Made by a program: the position numbers and the translations under genes | Source of the DNA: Magicicada septendecula | Taxonomy: Eukaryota > Arthropoda > Insecta > Hemiptera > Cicadidae | Assembly: GCA_034769895.1 (NCBI GenBank) | Contig: CM068369.1 | Location: 144,605,574-144,669,573, forward strand | DNA: 64,000 bases | Reading direction: 5' to 3' | Notes under the pieces: generated by a model | Databases searched by the model: none | Seen by the model: only the letters and a program-made list of their open reading frames with translations | What the model was told of the DNA's origin: nothing | Shown here: positions 10,901 through 23,482 of the stretch, one piece after another | How the letters are laid out: each line of letters begins with the position of its first letter | Numbering within the stretch: position 1 is the stretch's first letter

Positions 10901-13033
10901 GACAAATTGTGTCTGATTAGCACAATTGTTGTCCCACGTTCTATTCGTTGCAAGTTTGAGGCAAGTACAGTTGAATTACATGGTTTCTCGGATGCCTCTG
11001 AAAAGGGGTTTGGATGCTGTATCTATATTAGAGTCATTTATCAAGATTCATCGGCCTCTTGTCATCTCCTGTGTTCTAAATCTCGCGTGGCTCCCCTACG
11101 ACAGGTGTCATTACCTCGCATCGAACTCTGCGCTTGCTTGTTGTTATCGCGACTCGTATCTAAGGTCGTTCCTGCGCTTTATTCGTTAATTAATAGTGTT
11201 CATTTATATTCTGACTCTATGGTGTCTCTTTACTGGATTCATGCCCAGTCCACGAGGTGGAAACCCTACGTCGCTAATCGTGTTGCTGAAATTCAGCGTC
11301 TTACGCAAGCCTATACATCACATCAATTCTACACACAATCCTGCTGATATTATCTCTAGGGGGTGTCTCCCTGACGTTTTGCACGATTGTTCGCTTTGGT
11401 GGCACGGTCCCACTTGTTTGTCTCAATCTTCCGAGTCCAATCCTTTTCCACCCTTTTTACCTTCTAATCCGTCGTCTTCTGAAGTCACTGCGGAAGAGAA
11501 ACAAACCCATAACCTTTCTCTAATGTCTACCCTGGCTATCGACCTTCCTAAGGATTTTTCTTCGTTGCATCGTCTGACGCGCGTATACGCTTACTGTTTT
11601 CGGTTCATCAAAAATATTAGACTCTCCAGTGCTGATAAAATAACGGGCGATCTTACCCCTGTCGAAATTCATCATGCTCTTAATTTCTTCATAAAACAAT
11701 CTCAGTCGATCCACTTTGCAGCCGAGATTAATTGTCTTCGTAATGGGTCTTCTGTCTCTATCAGGAGTAAGTTGTCTTCTCTCGACCCGTTTCTTGATGA
11801 TTCTGGAGTAATACGCGTAGGCGGGCGATTACAGCAGTCGCAATTACCTTACGACACTAAACATCCTATTGTCTTGCATCCATCGGCTCATATTACTCGC
11901 CTTATCATTGAACGCGAACACATTCGTCTACTTCACGCTGGTGATCAACTCGTGCATCACTCACTTCGTCAACGTTGGTGGATTGTTAATGCCAGGTTAG
12001 TCATTCGCTCCATCATTCGTAAATGTGTCAAGTGTCTCAGGTTTAGTGCCAAACAGCAGGTTCAGAGGCTTGGTATTTTACCGTCTCCTAGAGTCACTCC
12101 ATCACGGCCGTTTCTATTCTGCGCGGTTGATTATGGTGGTCCCTTCATGATTCGTCATGGCGGGCAGAAATCCAGAACTCTCTCTAAGGCATACGTGTCT
12201 TTGTTCATTTGCTTAGCAACCAGGGCCATTCATTTGGAATTGGTTTCCGACATTACAGTCAATGCGTTTATAGCTGCCTTACGTCGTTTTATGTCCCGCA
12301 GGGGCATACCCAGTCAGTTATATTCTGATAATGGCACAAACTTTAGGAAGGCCGCAATGTTTTACATGACCTCTACAATCTTTGGCATAATAAGGATGCC
12401 ACCTCATCAATCAAATCATTCACGGCCTCTCAGGGTATCTCATGGTCATTTATTCCGCCCTCGGCACCTCATTTTGGGGGCCTTTGGGAGAGCGGCATAA
12501 AGAGTTTGAAGTTTCATTTGCGCCGCGTGGTAGGCAAGTCTATACTCACCTTCGAGGAGTTTGCGACAGTTTTGTCTCAGATAGAGGCATGTCTAAACTC
12601 TCGCCCTTTATTTGCCATCTCTTCGGATGTAAATGATCCGGTGCCACTTACACCTGGCCATTTTTTGATTTGCGCACCATTAACGGCGATACCGGACCCA
12701 GACCTATCTCATATTCCTATCTCTCGTCTTGGACGTTGGCAACTTCTCCAGAAGTTTGTCCAAGTCATTTGGAAGGCTTGGTCTCGCGACTATTTGCACC
12801 AGTTACAACAGCGTCACAAATGGAAATTCGCTAAGGATAATGTTTCCATTGGGGACCTAGTTTTACTTATTGAGGATAACCTACCTCCATTAGCCTGAAA
12901 ATTTGGTGTAATTACCGCCAAATTTCCCGGCCCAGATAACCTAATTAGAGTCGTAGACATTCGCACGCCTACTGGTGTTTTGCGGAGACCAGTACATAAG
13001 TTATGTCTGTTGCCAGCGCGGGACGAGATTTGA
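7912..13033 (+). pseudogene. BEL/Pao gag-pol polyprotein gene, broken
   Basis: Probable start is ATG 7912 (MAEEGLKVLV). Gag runs to about 9100 and includes LTPVQKLHYLHSSL and zinc-knuckle Cys/His clusters (CLCCKSNHPIYMC; CKICSKRHHTLLH). An aspartic protease motif follows (VLLDAGSQINFC, about 9240). The reverse transcriptase has CVVFDGSSKT, ADIEKMYRQI and, after a frameshift near 10436, YVDDLL. RNase H is at GFSDASEKGFGC. The integrase has an HHCC finger (HIRLLHAGDQ; CVKC), then CAVDYGGPF, LYSDNGTNF and GGLWESGIKS, giving D, D and E. Lesions: TAG 8287-8289 and TGA 12896-12898 (both where Trp is expected), and frameshifts near 10436, 10610-10650, 11310 and 12430. The polyprotein would be processed by its protease in a virus-like particle if intact. 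Confidence 0.9.
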
Positions 13034-14237
13034 TACAAGATTATTATGATCATTTAGCACAATGCTATTTTACTCAGCCATTGGCTTATTACTTTATTAT
13101 ATGACCATTTGGTCAACTTAATTGTGATATGTATTATCACAACATTTTCATGACAATTTGCGCTATTGCGTATTTCTATACTCATCATAGTTCCATGGTG
13201 GTATATTTGCTATTTTGTATTTATATGTTAATATTTTGTGTGGCATACTATGTCCTACACATTTAAATTTTGATGTATTGGGTATGTGTCATGTTTTCGG
13301 TGGTATTGTTTTATAAAAATTTGTTACAGTTGTTAATATGTGTGATTTATTGTTCTATGAATGTATTTCTTAATTGTTCAACTCATGTATTACATTTGTA
13401 ACCACAGTGTCGTATTTGTTACTTATGCTATTGCGCTTATTCATATTTGTAATTAACTAAATTGGTGTTTATTATATTTATTATATAACTTGCATTTTTG
13501 TAAAACATATTGTTTTTTGCGTCTACTGTATGTAACCACGCCACGCCTAGATTTATTTTTATATTGTATTTTGTATTTTGTGATTATGCATTGCATAATT
13601 ATCATTCCTACTTAATTATGACATACATGTCATTACATATGTGCTTGCAATCAGTCAGCTATTTATAGCTTGTTCTCACACAACAACATATTGTAAATTC
13701 CTGAAACTTCAGGTATAGCATGACTCGTTCAAATTTATGACGCCATGCTAGATTTACGTCTAAACATGTATAATTTGTGACAATTTTTGTTCATTGTAAG
13801 CAATACTTTGTACAGGTCTATTGGCCTCAAATATTTCACGGTAACCATCTGTGACTTGCATAGGGTTACAATTTATCGGGCCATCATGTGATGAGTTTCC
13901 GATCATACATTATTAAACATTGTCAAATTATGTATTTTTCATGTTTTATAACGTTCAATATTGTATACATACAATATATGTGGGCAATACATTGCCAGCT
14001 TACATTTTCATTCATGCATGAAATCATTTTGCTCGCCAACCTTGGCCTACCAAACGATTATCTTTAAAGCTTATCTTTATTCATGCTTATCGCTAAACCA
14101 TTAACGTACAGCTGTTATCTAAGATTACAACTCAAGGTTCAATGCAGCCTATGAGATTAACTTTCATTAATAAGCACTCTGTATGTTATATAATAAGTTA
14201 CCAAAATGTATAATAAGTTACTAAAATGTAGAAAAAA

Positions 14238-14264
14238 TCTACTGATTTTTTGACGGGCAGTTTA
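14238..14264 (+). other. BEL/Pao polypurine-tract position
   Basis: The 27 bases before the right LTR end in tgacgggcagttta, with a short purine run (gacggg) close to the LTR boundary. This is the place where plus-strand priming occurs in LTR elements. The tract is short and somewhat degraded. Confidence 0.4.
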
Positions 14265-14799
14265 TGTACAGTAGCGCGGTAATTTTTACATTATAGGTTG
14301 GCTAATCTGCGCTTTTAATTTTCACTTTAATCTGCTCAATTCATGTCCGTGCTTCCGCACAGTTCGTCACAGACGCTCGCTAGCGGAGGTCGGCTCGCTC
14401 CCGCAGCTATACTGTCACATTTTTCTTCTTGTCGCCACAATTAATGTAGGCCTTAGGCCAACACTTCATATATGGCCCTTTAGGCCCTTTCATCAAATTA
14501 ATTTCAATGTAATACGACTTGTATTTACGATGCGTTCATTAGCCAATCTCTTAGTCCAAAGTGAAACCTAACAATTTCTATGGTGTAAATGTGAACAATT
14601 AAATAAATGTATTAATTACAGTCCACTCTCTCTTCATCATTTCTGCATCCTGGCGAATCAACCTACAGTAAATCACGAGCACTTCACACTTAACATTTTT
14701 GCGTCCACTCGGACCGCTTCTAAACATTTTTGGTCCACACATGGCGGATCATTCTTCTACTTAACCATTTTTTGGTCCACGCGGACCGGATACTCAACA
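14265..14799 (+). repeat. BEL/Pao 3' LTR
   Basis: 535 bp, TGTACAGTAGCGCGG ... ATACTCAACA, followed by the target duplication ccatt. Compared with the left LTR it has scattered substitutions (for example agacgctcgctagcggagg against atacgctcgcttgcggcgg) and the extra segment at about 14738-14778. The visible divergence and coding lesions suggest an insertion of moderate age. Confidence 0.9.
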
Positions 14800-14804
14800 C
14801 CATT

Positions 14805-15070
14805 AGAAGGTAATATAGCTATTATACGCTTTATGTAATGGCATCAGGTAGACGTGATTGCTAAAATAATACTATAATTTTGTGATGCTACAAGAGCTCT
14901 ATTTGTGTGAAATTTACTTCAAAACTTGAGGTTTCAACGTAGTTATGACAGTACTACAACCTAAATGTATCTACCAACAAAACAAAAGTTATGGTTTATT
15001 ACGAAAAATTTTCAGTACGCTGAAAGATTATTATTGAGGATAAAGTATTGGTACAGACCTCAAAATTTAG
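14805..15070. other. Short non-coding flank between BEL/Pao and PLE B
   Basis: AT-rich, no coding frame or repeat recognised. The outer boundary of the next element is uncertain, so part of this may belong to its 3' end. Confidence 0.3.
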
Positions 15071-17809
15071 TATTTAATTGTAGTATGTAAACACTTGGTT
15101 ACTCACCGTCTTGTGACTACTTTAAACTTCCAATAACAACGCAAGGATAAATCCTCATCATCAGGTTATTTAAATACCAATTCTTCCGGAGAAGTCGTCA
15201 AAAAATCAAAAATTACTCTCAAGCATCACAAAGCACTTCACGCCACGTCGCGACCTAGTGCGCACCACTACACACGATCGGCTGCATCATTATCGCTCGA
15301 GATTATCACTGCACCGCGATTGCCCGTACGTGTTTCAATATCAATGGCAGTATTATATAGACGGTTGGATTTAAAACAGAGTTTATCGTTAAGTAGCTTG
15401 TCTGCTGACAATTTTGAGGCCCTATGTATTTCGTACTTTTCTATGGCGTCCATGTACGCTCCTTTATTACAATTATGGAGCAATTTAAAATTAGTTGGGA
15501 AATCCGTATAGTTGTGATTGTATTGCGTCAGGTGGTAAGCAAAATTAGATTTATTCTTCGAAATGTCCCTCTTCGGTAGGTGTTCTTTAAAACGTTTGAC
15601 CAACCGTCTCCCGGTCTGTCCTACATAGAATTTGTCACAGTCGTCACATGTAATTTTGTAAACACCGTTTTTCTCTTCATCAGGGGTATGAATAGTTTGT
15701 CCAGTATTTTACGAACGGTATTCGTGGTTTTAAAGGCCACTGTAATGTTTTGTTTTTTCAACTCGTTTTTAATTATTAGCGGCATTTTGTGTACTCTGTG
15801 GTTATAAACTTATTATCTTCCTTTGTCGGATTAACCAATTTGCATCTATTAATTATAAATTTTTCGTGTATATTTTCTTATTAACGTGTCTATGAGTTCT
15901 CCGTTATATCCATTAGCGTTGGCTATGCTTGTTATAATATTTGTTTCTTCCATTAGGTTTTCTTCCCCGAGGGGTATTGCAGCATTTTGTATACAAACGC
16001 GTTAAATGCAGCAATTTTTTGAGAGTAGGGGTGGTGTGAATATGCCTGGATGGCGTGGTGGTAGCCTTCCTATAAATTTTGTATTCTATCTGGTTATTAT
16101 TCATTCTGATTGTAAGATCCAGAAAATTTATCCTATTGTTATCTTCGAGTTCTAGTGTAAAAAGAATCTTATTGTTTATACTATTCGTATAATCCTGTAG
16201 GTTTCCTAGTTGTCTGCAAGTTCAATTGAAAAGCAAAAACGTATTATCGATGTAGCGTAGGTACAGTTTAATTTGGTTACGCCATTTGTTAGAGTTTGAC
16301 ATTAAGAACTCGTTTTCAAAGTAATTTAAATATAAATCCGCTAAGACCCCTGATAAGGGCGACCCCATAGCCAGGCCGTCTTTTTGCATGTACTATTCGC
16401 CATTGAAAAAAAAAATAGTTTTGCATTACTAATATTTTTATTAATTGCATAAACTCATTAATTTTATTTTCATTCAGCCTATTTGTTCTAGTTAGACTAT
16501 TTCTAAGGATTGTTAGTGTATCATCCACGGTCACGTTGTGTACAAATTAGCTATATCAAAAGAGACCATTTTGTAGTGGGGTAACTGTTTAATAGCACTC
16601 ATTTTCCCGACGAAATCGTAACTGTTTTTTATGCTATAATTGTTCATTACATAAACGTTATCATTAATAATTTTTACCAGTTTTCTAGCTGCTTTGTACC
16701 CTGGGGCTGTTATATAATTTACAATTGGACGTATTGGTATCTCTCCTTTATGTATCTTTGGTAGCCCTGTTTAATTTGGGACTCTGGTGTTCATTGGTTT
16801 CAATTTGCGTCTTACGTTTTCATCTAAGAGGTTAGAGCACTTATTTATGGCTTTAACTCTTTGACAAATGTGTTAGTGGGGTCCTTGTCTAGTATTTTAA
16901 TATTGTTGTTTTCTATGAACTCGTTTCTATTGTACACGTCCTTGTTGATAATAACTACCGTATTACCCTTGTCGGCTTTCGTGACGAGAGCGTCATTATG
17001 TTTAATCTTTTCGTTAATAGCCCGTGCATCAAGTATATCGTGTTTGTATTTACTCCGCATGTTAGTACTGTATAAATCTTTCTTAATTAATCTATTTACT
17101 TTGCTACTTATGATTGCCCGTGTTTTTTCTTGATCAGAGTTGTTGTTAATACTTTTTACGGCCGCTTCTGCACATATTACTTCGTGAATTATAGAGTTAT
17201 TTTTAAATGATGGAATATTATATTTTAGCCCTTTGTTCAGTAGCGCCATTTCATCGTTTGTAAAATCAATTCCACTGAAATTGGCTACCCGCTGATAAAA
17301 TTTATGACTATGTTCGAACGTATTATTACTATTTATCTTCTGTTTTGTATACAAGTTTTGAAATTTCCTTACATGTTTACGTTTAAGATTATTAGCAAAT
17401 TTATTAACCTGTCTATTGATAACTCCGAATATACTATTTATTATTACTGGGTGAAATTCCTTATGTATTTTAAGGTGGGACAGTTAAAGTTCTGTATTTA
17501 GTTTAGCTTTCAAAATATAAAATCGTTTGATATCGTTTTTTATCCAGATTGATACTATTTTTTGTGAGTAGTTCCTGTTGTTTTTCATGCTGAAACTCGC
17601 GTATTTCGGAACGATGTTTCGTTGTAGGCACTTCTTATTAAATTTAATATTCTGTGATGCTTTGATTGATTTTGTCTTGATGTTTTTAAATTTATAGACT
17701 ATGTGCGCCTGACTGGCTTCTAGATTCATTATATTATAGTCTCCAAGTCACGTGTATAAGTATTTAATTGTAATATTTGTAAACACTTGGTTACTCACCG
17801 TCTTGTCAC
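15071..17809 (-). mobile_element. Near-full-length Penelope-like element (PLE B)
   Basis: A minus-strand PLE with RT and GIY-YIG endonuclease, bracketed by direct terminal repeats of about 48 bp (15071-15117 and 17761-17809; shared text includes tatttaattgta and aaacacttggttactcaccg). Such repeats are the pseudo-LTR of PLEs. On the minus strand the repeat contains GACGGTGAGTAACC, a candidate 5' splice site; PLE pseudo-LTRs in other animals carry a short intron. Degraded hammerhead sequence occurs at 15140-15166 (CTGATGA and an AGGAT/ATCCT stem, but no GAAA). It adjoins a LINE 3' end on the right. Confidence 0.8.
15268..17729 (-). pseudogene. PLE B reverse transcriptase / GIY-YIG protein, broken
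   Basis: The minus-strand reading starts with MNLEASQAHIVYKF at 17729, soon after the candidate intron. An N-terminal PLE region includes KADKGNTVVIINK (about 16960) and RPIVNYITAPGYKAARKL. RT blocks follow: MVSFDIANL (about 16565), GLAMGSPLSG (about 16370) and YLRYIDNTFLL (about 16250). The catalytic YVDD/YIDD position reads YIDN (GAT AAT). Next are NFLDLTIRMN and YKIYRKATTT. The C-terminal GIY-YIG region reads CDKFYVGQTGRRLVKRFKEH (about 15590), then a final block LSADKLLNDKLCFKSNRLYN. Several stops and frameshifts split it into pieces (17484-17729, 16845-17354, 16316-16534, 15268-15603 are the longest). RT copies RNA at a nick made by the endonuclease. Confidence 0.8.
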
Positions 17810-17812
17810 TTG

Positions 17813-18305
17813 TTGTTATTGGAAGATATACAAAAGATATACAAAATAAAGTCAATAGATAGCAAATATCAACACATATGTAGAACAATACATAGAACAC
17901 TGAAAAATAAACCAACACGTGAGACAAAATTTAAGGTCTGCAAAACAATGGCTCTTGCTGTGCTATTATATGCCAGTGAATCCTGGATTACAAAAGAAAG
18001 AGATAAAAGCAACATACAATCAGGAGAGTTGAGATTTTTTATAAGGGTTAAAGGATGCACAAGAAGAGATTGTATAAGAAATAAATAAATACGAGAAGAA
18101 CTATATATATAATCTAATTAAGAAAATTAAAGAATACAGGGAAAACGGAGACAACATTTAAATCCCATCGATAAAGATAGAATACCAGTAATTTTAAACT
18201 AGTACAAGTCTTTTAGAAGAAGGGTTGTAGGAAGACTAAGAAAAAAATGAATATGAAGTCGAACAGGCAAATTGCCTAATCCCTGAAGTGTAGAAGAAGA
18301 AGGAG
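17813..18305 (+). pseudogene. Non-LTR retrotransposon (LINE), RT C-terminal fragment
   Basis: The plus strand reads IDSKYQHICRTIHRTLKNK, KFKVCKTMALAVLLYASESW, then ITKERDKSNIQSGELRFF and VKGCTRRDCIRNK, followed in the next frames by IREELYI and a run ending near NPEV. This is the recurring C-terminal pattern of insect LINE ORF2 proteins ('KFYKTMAVPTLLYGSE.W...QAAEMRFLR.V.GCTR.D.IRN..IREEL'). The upstream RT core is missing, as expected for a 5'-truncated insertion. Stops after 18088 disable the frame. The clade was not resolved. Confidence 0.75.
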
Positions 18306-18984
18306 AACGTAATTACTTTCAAACTATGATGGTCTCTAGCTATTCTGACAATGTAAGCAGTGAATATTTATTTGTAGCTATAACAACATCTTGCAGATGA
18401 TGTACAATGGTTTCATATTGCGTAGTGTACTGCTGATTCAATATACTGTTCCATTCCTGATTCGATTCATTTTGCTAGTGACAAATAGTAGATGTAACGC
18501 GACAGGGTTTGTCGTACAATGTAAAATTCGCTGCCTGAATTTTTTAGTAATTTTTCTCTTTTTTTTCTCTGTCAGTGTGCGGCACACTTTCTCTTTTGAA
18601 TAGCGTTCACAATAAGAGCTCGGAGTCTGTGTGAAACACCAACTGCTCACCTTGCTGTATATAACCCTGCTTGTTACATTTCATATTTTCTCTCCGCTTT
18701 GTGCAAGCAAGCAATTTTCTTTTCATTTCTAAATTTTTTCTTACATTTGCTTTTTCATACTTTAATATCTACAGCATTGTTACCAAAACAAAGTATATTA
18801 TTATTAAGTGGGGAGAGAATGTAATGTTTTTACGGTGTAAAAGTTGTAACTAGCAAGTGTTTCTATCTTGTTTTGTATATCCTAGCATTTATTCTACAAC
18901 TATCTGCTTCTATTAACTGTTGGTTATTAAGTGTATATTAAAAGCGTTTTCTAATTAAATTTTGTTAACCTTCTGAAACTGATT
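18306..18984. other. Non-coding, AT-rich stretch
   Basis: No frame with a recognised family. It may contain the decayed N-terminal (replication-initiator) half of the Helentron that follows, but I see no motif for it. Confidence 0.3.
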
Positions 18985-21560
18985 AGCAATACGAAGAGAT
19001 ACCCTTGGAACTCGAAGACGATTGTCTCACGGACTTCGTCGCGTGGTATTGCCTGCTGACAAAAAACGGCGGAGTCCACAACGAAGAAGTAAAAGTGAAT
19101 AACGATGCAGTCTCACTGAGAACGGACAACCTTCCGTTTGATTCGCCGGTTATTGTCGTAGGAAGTATTCAAGGCGATCTGCGCCGCGAGTCATTCGCTA
19201 CAGATGCTACGATTTGGACGACGTGGTCAGTTACAAGCGTGAGATGGTTACGTTGCACTTGCCTTTCAGAAATAAGGCAGTGGGGATTGTAGGTCGCAAC
19301 GACGAGATGTAAGCGGAGATCGTGTTCGAGCCAGCCGAGTACGAGCACAGTATCAACATCACGAAGGTTATCGAGGAATTTGACATCGTGGACTGCTGGC
19401 AAGCATTGGTCAGGAGCGTTGTGCAGCGTGCCAATCAGGTGAACAACGATGACTTCGCGTCCGTCGCCAACTCGACTGGGATACCCAGCACGATTTCGGC
19501 TGTACGCCAACCCAGCAACGTTATGCCGAAGCAGGACTATTGTCGCTTGATGCGAAGCAGACACACCGGACAGCGTTGGGTAGCTTTTTAAGCGATACAT
19601 CGATTGCACACAGCCGACTCGTGTCCCATTCACACCCTCTTCACGGCTCCAGCGGGCAAAGGGCGGAGACATGTGGTAAGCTATTCGTAGAGACGTACAA
19701 CAGATTCGCTCAGAAGCACAATTCATTTCAGAACATTGCATTTGCATCCACCTGCAAAGCAGCGGTGAACTTCGCTGGCGTGTTCGCGCATGTGGCTTTC
19801 ATAGTGACACAGTCCAGACGAGTCGGGACGATGGCCAGAAAGGTGTTACAGAATTACAGAACTAAAGAAACACGTTCATTATTGGGTGTCAGATGCAGTG
19901 GACGAAGTGATTATAACCGGCTGCGATGTGCTGTACAAGAACAGTCTTCGTTTGCAGGAGATCATCGGAACGCACGATCGAGCGTTCGGCGGTCTCAACG
20001 TGGTTCTGCTGCGAATTTCTTCAGCTTCCGCCCGTTAACACTACCTCGGTTTACAAAGCATTGAGCAACGTCATACTTTTGATACAACGTGAAAGTAGCG
20101 TTGTCGCAATACTTGAATTATTATCCGCTCGAGCAGGTGACCAGACAAAGCCACCGTACGTTCTCGGCGATACAAACCAAGTTCGGCAACGGCGGTAAAC
20201 TTGACCCGAAAGAGAAACAGTTGATCGAAGCTCAGGCATGGTAGACAGAGAACTTACACAGCGCCATTCGCCGGTTTATCGGAATCACGATGCGGGCCAG
20301 TTGGAGAGTATCTTTGACGACAAGATGATAGGTTACAAGAATCGAACGGAGATCGCACCAGGTGGACGAAAACTGCAACTGCAACCTGACACAACGAATC
20401 TAGATGTCAAGAACGGTCTCATGAACTCTGCTATTGGCCATCTCAAAAACGTCAAACACATAACTGAGGATGAGCAAGCCGCCTTCGAGGAAGAAGAATA
20501 GGCGCAGCAACCGAACGACGACGGCGAACAGTCTACATCAACTAACCGGAGCGACGGACGACAGCGAGTGTGTCTCTGGTTGGACCAGACGAGTCGAGTA
20601 AAATCGAAACCACACGTGATGTGCAAACGCGAGACGTCATAGATTTGGAATGAATACCCATTGAGCATAGGCCCGCTAACATCTCGTTGGGTGGTACAGT
20701 GAAGTGCAGATTGAAATGACTCATTGCGATTTTGCAAGTCGCAAAGTGCCACGCTCGACGAGGTTGCCTTCACCTATGACAAGTGGAAGCAGAATCAACT
20801 GGTATACGTCGTGATGAGCAGAGTACGCGTCGCTCGACGGGTTGTATATGACTAATTAACAAGACAAGTACAAATTCTATAACTGAAAAGCAAACAAGGC
20901 ACCTGGCGTCAAAGAGATTTGCAACGAATTCGAACGGATGCGTAAACATCGGATACCCGTGCTAGTGAAACAGACGAGCGACTTCTGTAATCAAGATTCC
21001 TGGGACAAAGGCGAAGAAAATTTGCGGCAACTTGTCTCAGCTCTCAACTCCCAGAATTTCGTGGCTCACGTAGAAGGAATGGAAAGGAACATGTACTAAC
21101 ATATTCCGATTATCTGGCCGTGAGCTACATGTGGATGGACGATGTGAAACATGCCCTACACTGCGGCTTTGAGATAAAGGCTTGCAAGATCATTACAACC
21201 GAGAATCGTCGCAGTCGATCGTCTACGTCGTCCGAACATTTCCGGCTCTAGAGGTTTTGCCTACAGAAATTTAAACAGAGTGACTGACTGCACCATTGAC
21301 GTGAGTCACAAACTAAAGATAGATGAATCATGCGTTGGTGACATACGCCTAGTGGACGTTACCATCACCGATCACACTATGTTCACCTTGGGAGTCGAAT
21401 ATAACCGAATGCGTCAGCCTCTGCGACTGAATTCTCTCTGTATCAAATTCTCATACAGGATTCGCAGACCGTTAAGAAAATATTTCCCAACTTTGAGCCC
21501 GACACGGAAACTCCGATCGTTGTGACGGGCGATTTCAACATCGACGTACAACGCAACCAG
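18985..21560 (+). pseudogene. Decayed Helentron (Helitron-type) helicase-endonuclease
   Basis: Pieces in order on the plus strand, scattered over all frames. LELEDDCLTDFVAWYCLLTK (19003) and RCYDLDDVVSYKREMVTLHL (about 19195) match Helitron protein text before the helicase. Then comes a PIF1-like SF1 helicase: ETYNRFAQKHNSFQNIAFAS with CKAAVNFAG (about 19690-19790), FGGLNVVL, FLQLPPV (about 20015) and the C-terminal WKQNQLVYVVMSRV plus SLDGLYMTN (20785-20860). Last is an endonuclease/exonuclease/phosphatase domain ending VVTGDFNIDVQ (about 21515). Helicase plus C-terminal endonuclease is the architecture of Helentrons, a Helitron branch. Rolling-circle transposition is the known role. The Rep domain was not found, and many frameshifts and stops make it a relic. 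The region is more GC-rich than its surroundings. Confidence 0.75.
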
Positions 21561-23482
21561 TGTCGTTGAATTCATGCAACGCAAGTTAGGTCTGCAGTAG
21601 GGCCAACTACGCCTAAAACACTGTTCAACACTACTGTAGACTTGACTTTCGTAAGCAAAATTAACATCTCAGTTATGCCATTTGTATTTTACTTCATTTA
21701 CCTCATATCAATAATTACTCTGTTATGCTCAATAAAAATTATTCACACATTTCGAATCCTAAACTAAAGATTTTTATGAATTGAGTTTAAGATGAGGATC
21801 AGTACTAATCTTCCAAATGATTTCTATAAATTTCAGTAGTGTCACTAGAACCATCCTCTACTACACGAGGTTAAAAAATAATACCTGCCATGGACAAGAG
21901 TTAGACAAAGCGTTTATAATTTCTTGTCACTTATAAGGCACTGAATATTTTTCAGCTTTAAATGGATGTGAGAGTTAGGTTGTAATAAAGTAGTTAGGGT
22001 GATGCCAGTATAAATCGTCCCGTGAGTTCAGTGTTATTTATGTGAACGTTAGAAAAACAGTCACGTACAAGGATCGTTGTGGCGGTGTAGGGATGAGTCC
22101 ACGTTTTCAAAATGTTTCCTACTGCAATATTAAATGTTCCAGTAATTACGAATTTAACGGTTATATCTGCTACAAACGTTCTTCTGGTTGCATATGGTAA
22201 TAAGACCTTGTTGTGGGTTACATGCTATCGTAGGAAAAAGAAAGACGTTATGATTGTAATGTGGTATTCGACCTTATGGAATGGTGTGTACTCTCCTCTC
22301 TTTCCATAGTTCCATAACGAAAATCGTTGTCAGTAATCAATTCGTCTTTGTGATAATTTCCCTTATGGAATATCCATTATTTCCTCTCTCATCTTTAAAT
22401 CTCAGTAAAGTGTTCTATCCTCATTGATTCATATCAAACACTTCTCCATCGCTTAATATTTTTACCCTACCTTATTACGATTATTATTTCAAGTACATTC
22501 CTCTCTTTCTCTGTGAACATAAATTCACATTTCTGTCTTTATTCCTGTCTTCCATTTGCCCTGCTTCTGGTACATAAACAAAAACAGTGGGTGAGAGTAC
22601 CAGACACCTGGACAAGTGTTTACTCTATTTGTAAGCGTATATTGAGTCTTCAGTTACAGTTGCCTGTAAATTTTGAAAATAATAGGCACACTACGTTTAA
22701 TTGTAATATTAATACGGATGACTGATATGAACAAGACATCAAATTGGTTTTAATATTACAATGACAATATGTTTCTAAAGTACTCATCTAAGACTTTTTC
22801 CATTGCTGATAATTCCGTTAAACTCCCTACAATCTCACTTTTTAAGAAAAAAGACACTGGTGTCACTAATACATTAGTGAAACTTAAAAACATTTTGTAT
22901 TCACTAAAAGGAGTCCAAGTGTCGTTAGAAACACTTACATTTATTATAGATTTTAAAAATTGGTCGCAAAAAATTAGACTAAAATCATAAATTGAGCTGT
23001 TGTAATCGTCTTAATAAGAACAGGTGACACCTTCCACGGAATTTTTAGAAAACAGAAATTTTTCGAATAAAGTTTTTAAAAAGGAGACGAATAACGATAG
23101 AAAATACATTTATAAAATCCTAGCATATTGTAAAATAGTGATATAACTTCATTTAAGGGCACAAAGTACTAGGAACACACAAAATAAAAAGGAACTGAAA
23201 TTGAGTCTAACAATTTGAACACCTCTGAAGTACTCTTAATGTATGGATAGTATACACACTTAATCCGAAGGTTTCAAATTGTCATATACCTTCTTCTATA
23301 ATAAGACGCATACCAAAAATTAATATAGCAAGAAGATTGATTGTCATCTTCAGTGTCGCGATTAGTGAAAGGCATACAGTAGTAGGAAAAAAAGAATTAG
23401 GATACATGAATTTCTCTTTTAGATTAGATTTCGAATTAAATGTGTTGGGGCTAACTTATGAGTTAATTATAATGTTGGCTAT
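21561..23482. other. Intergenic stretch with weak coding-like frames only
   Basis: Small frames at 22112-22309, 22513-22725 and 22769-22990 have no family match. TATAAAT at 22010-22016 and TTCAGTG near 22030 precede the first frame, but the spacing (about 21 bases) is short for a core promoter. I see no repeat structure. Confidence 0.3.

Larger units (their letters stand above)
7108..14799 (+). mobile_element. BEL/Pao LTR retrotransposon, complete but mutated
   Basis: Two LTRs (7108-7601 and 14265-14799) bracket a gag-pol region of BEL/Pao type. A perfect 5-bp target duplication, ccatt (7103-7107 and 14800-14804), flanks the insertion, the usual length for this superfamily. A primer-binding site follows the left LTR and a purine-containing tract precedes the right one. 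Domain order on the plus strand is gag, zinc knuckles, protease, reverse transcriptase, RNase H, integrase. Multiple stops and frameshifts show it is no longer autonomous. A 1.2-kb AT-rich region (13034-14264) lies between pol and the right LTR; no env-like frame is visible in it. Confidence 0.92.

Noticed and set aside
22008..22309. Host gene start with TATA box, initiator and possible signal-peptide exon (MFPTAILNVP...)
   Set aside because: TATA-to-initiator distance is too short, no family match, and the candidate splice donor alone is not sufficient.
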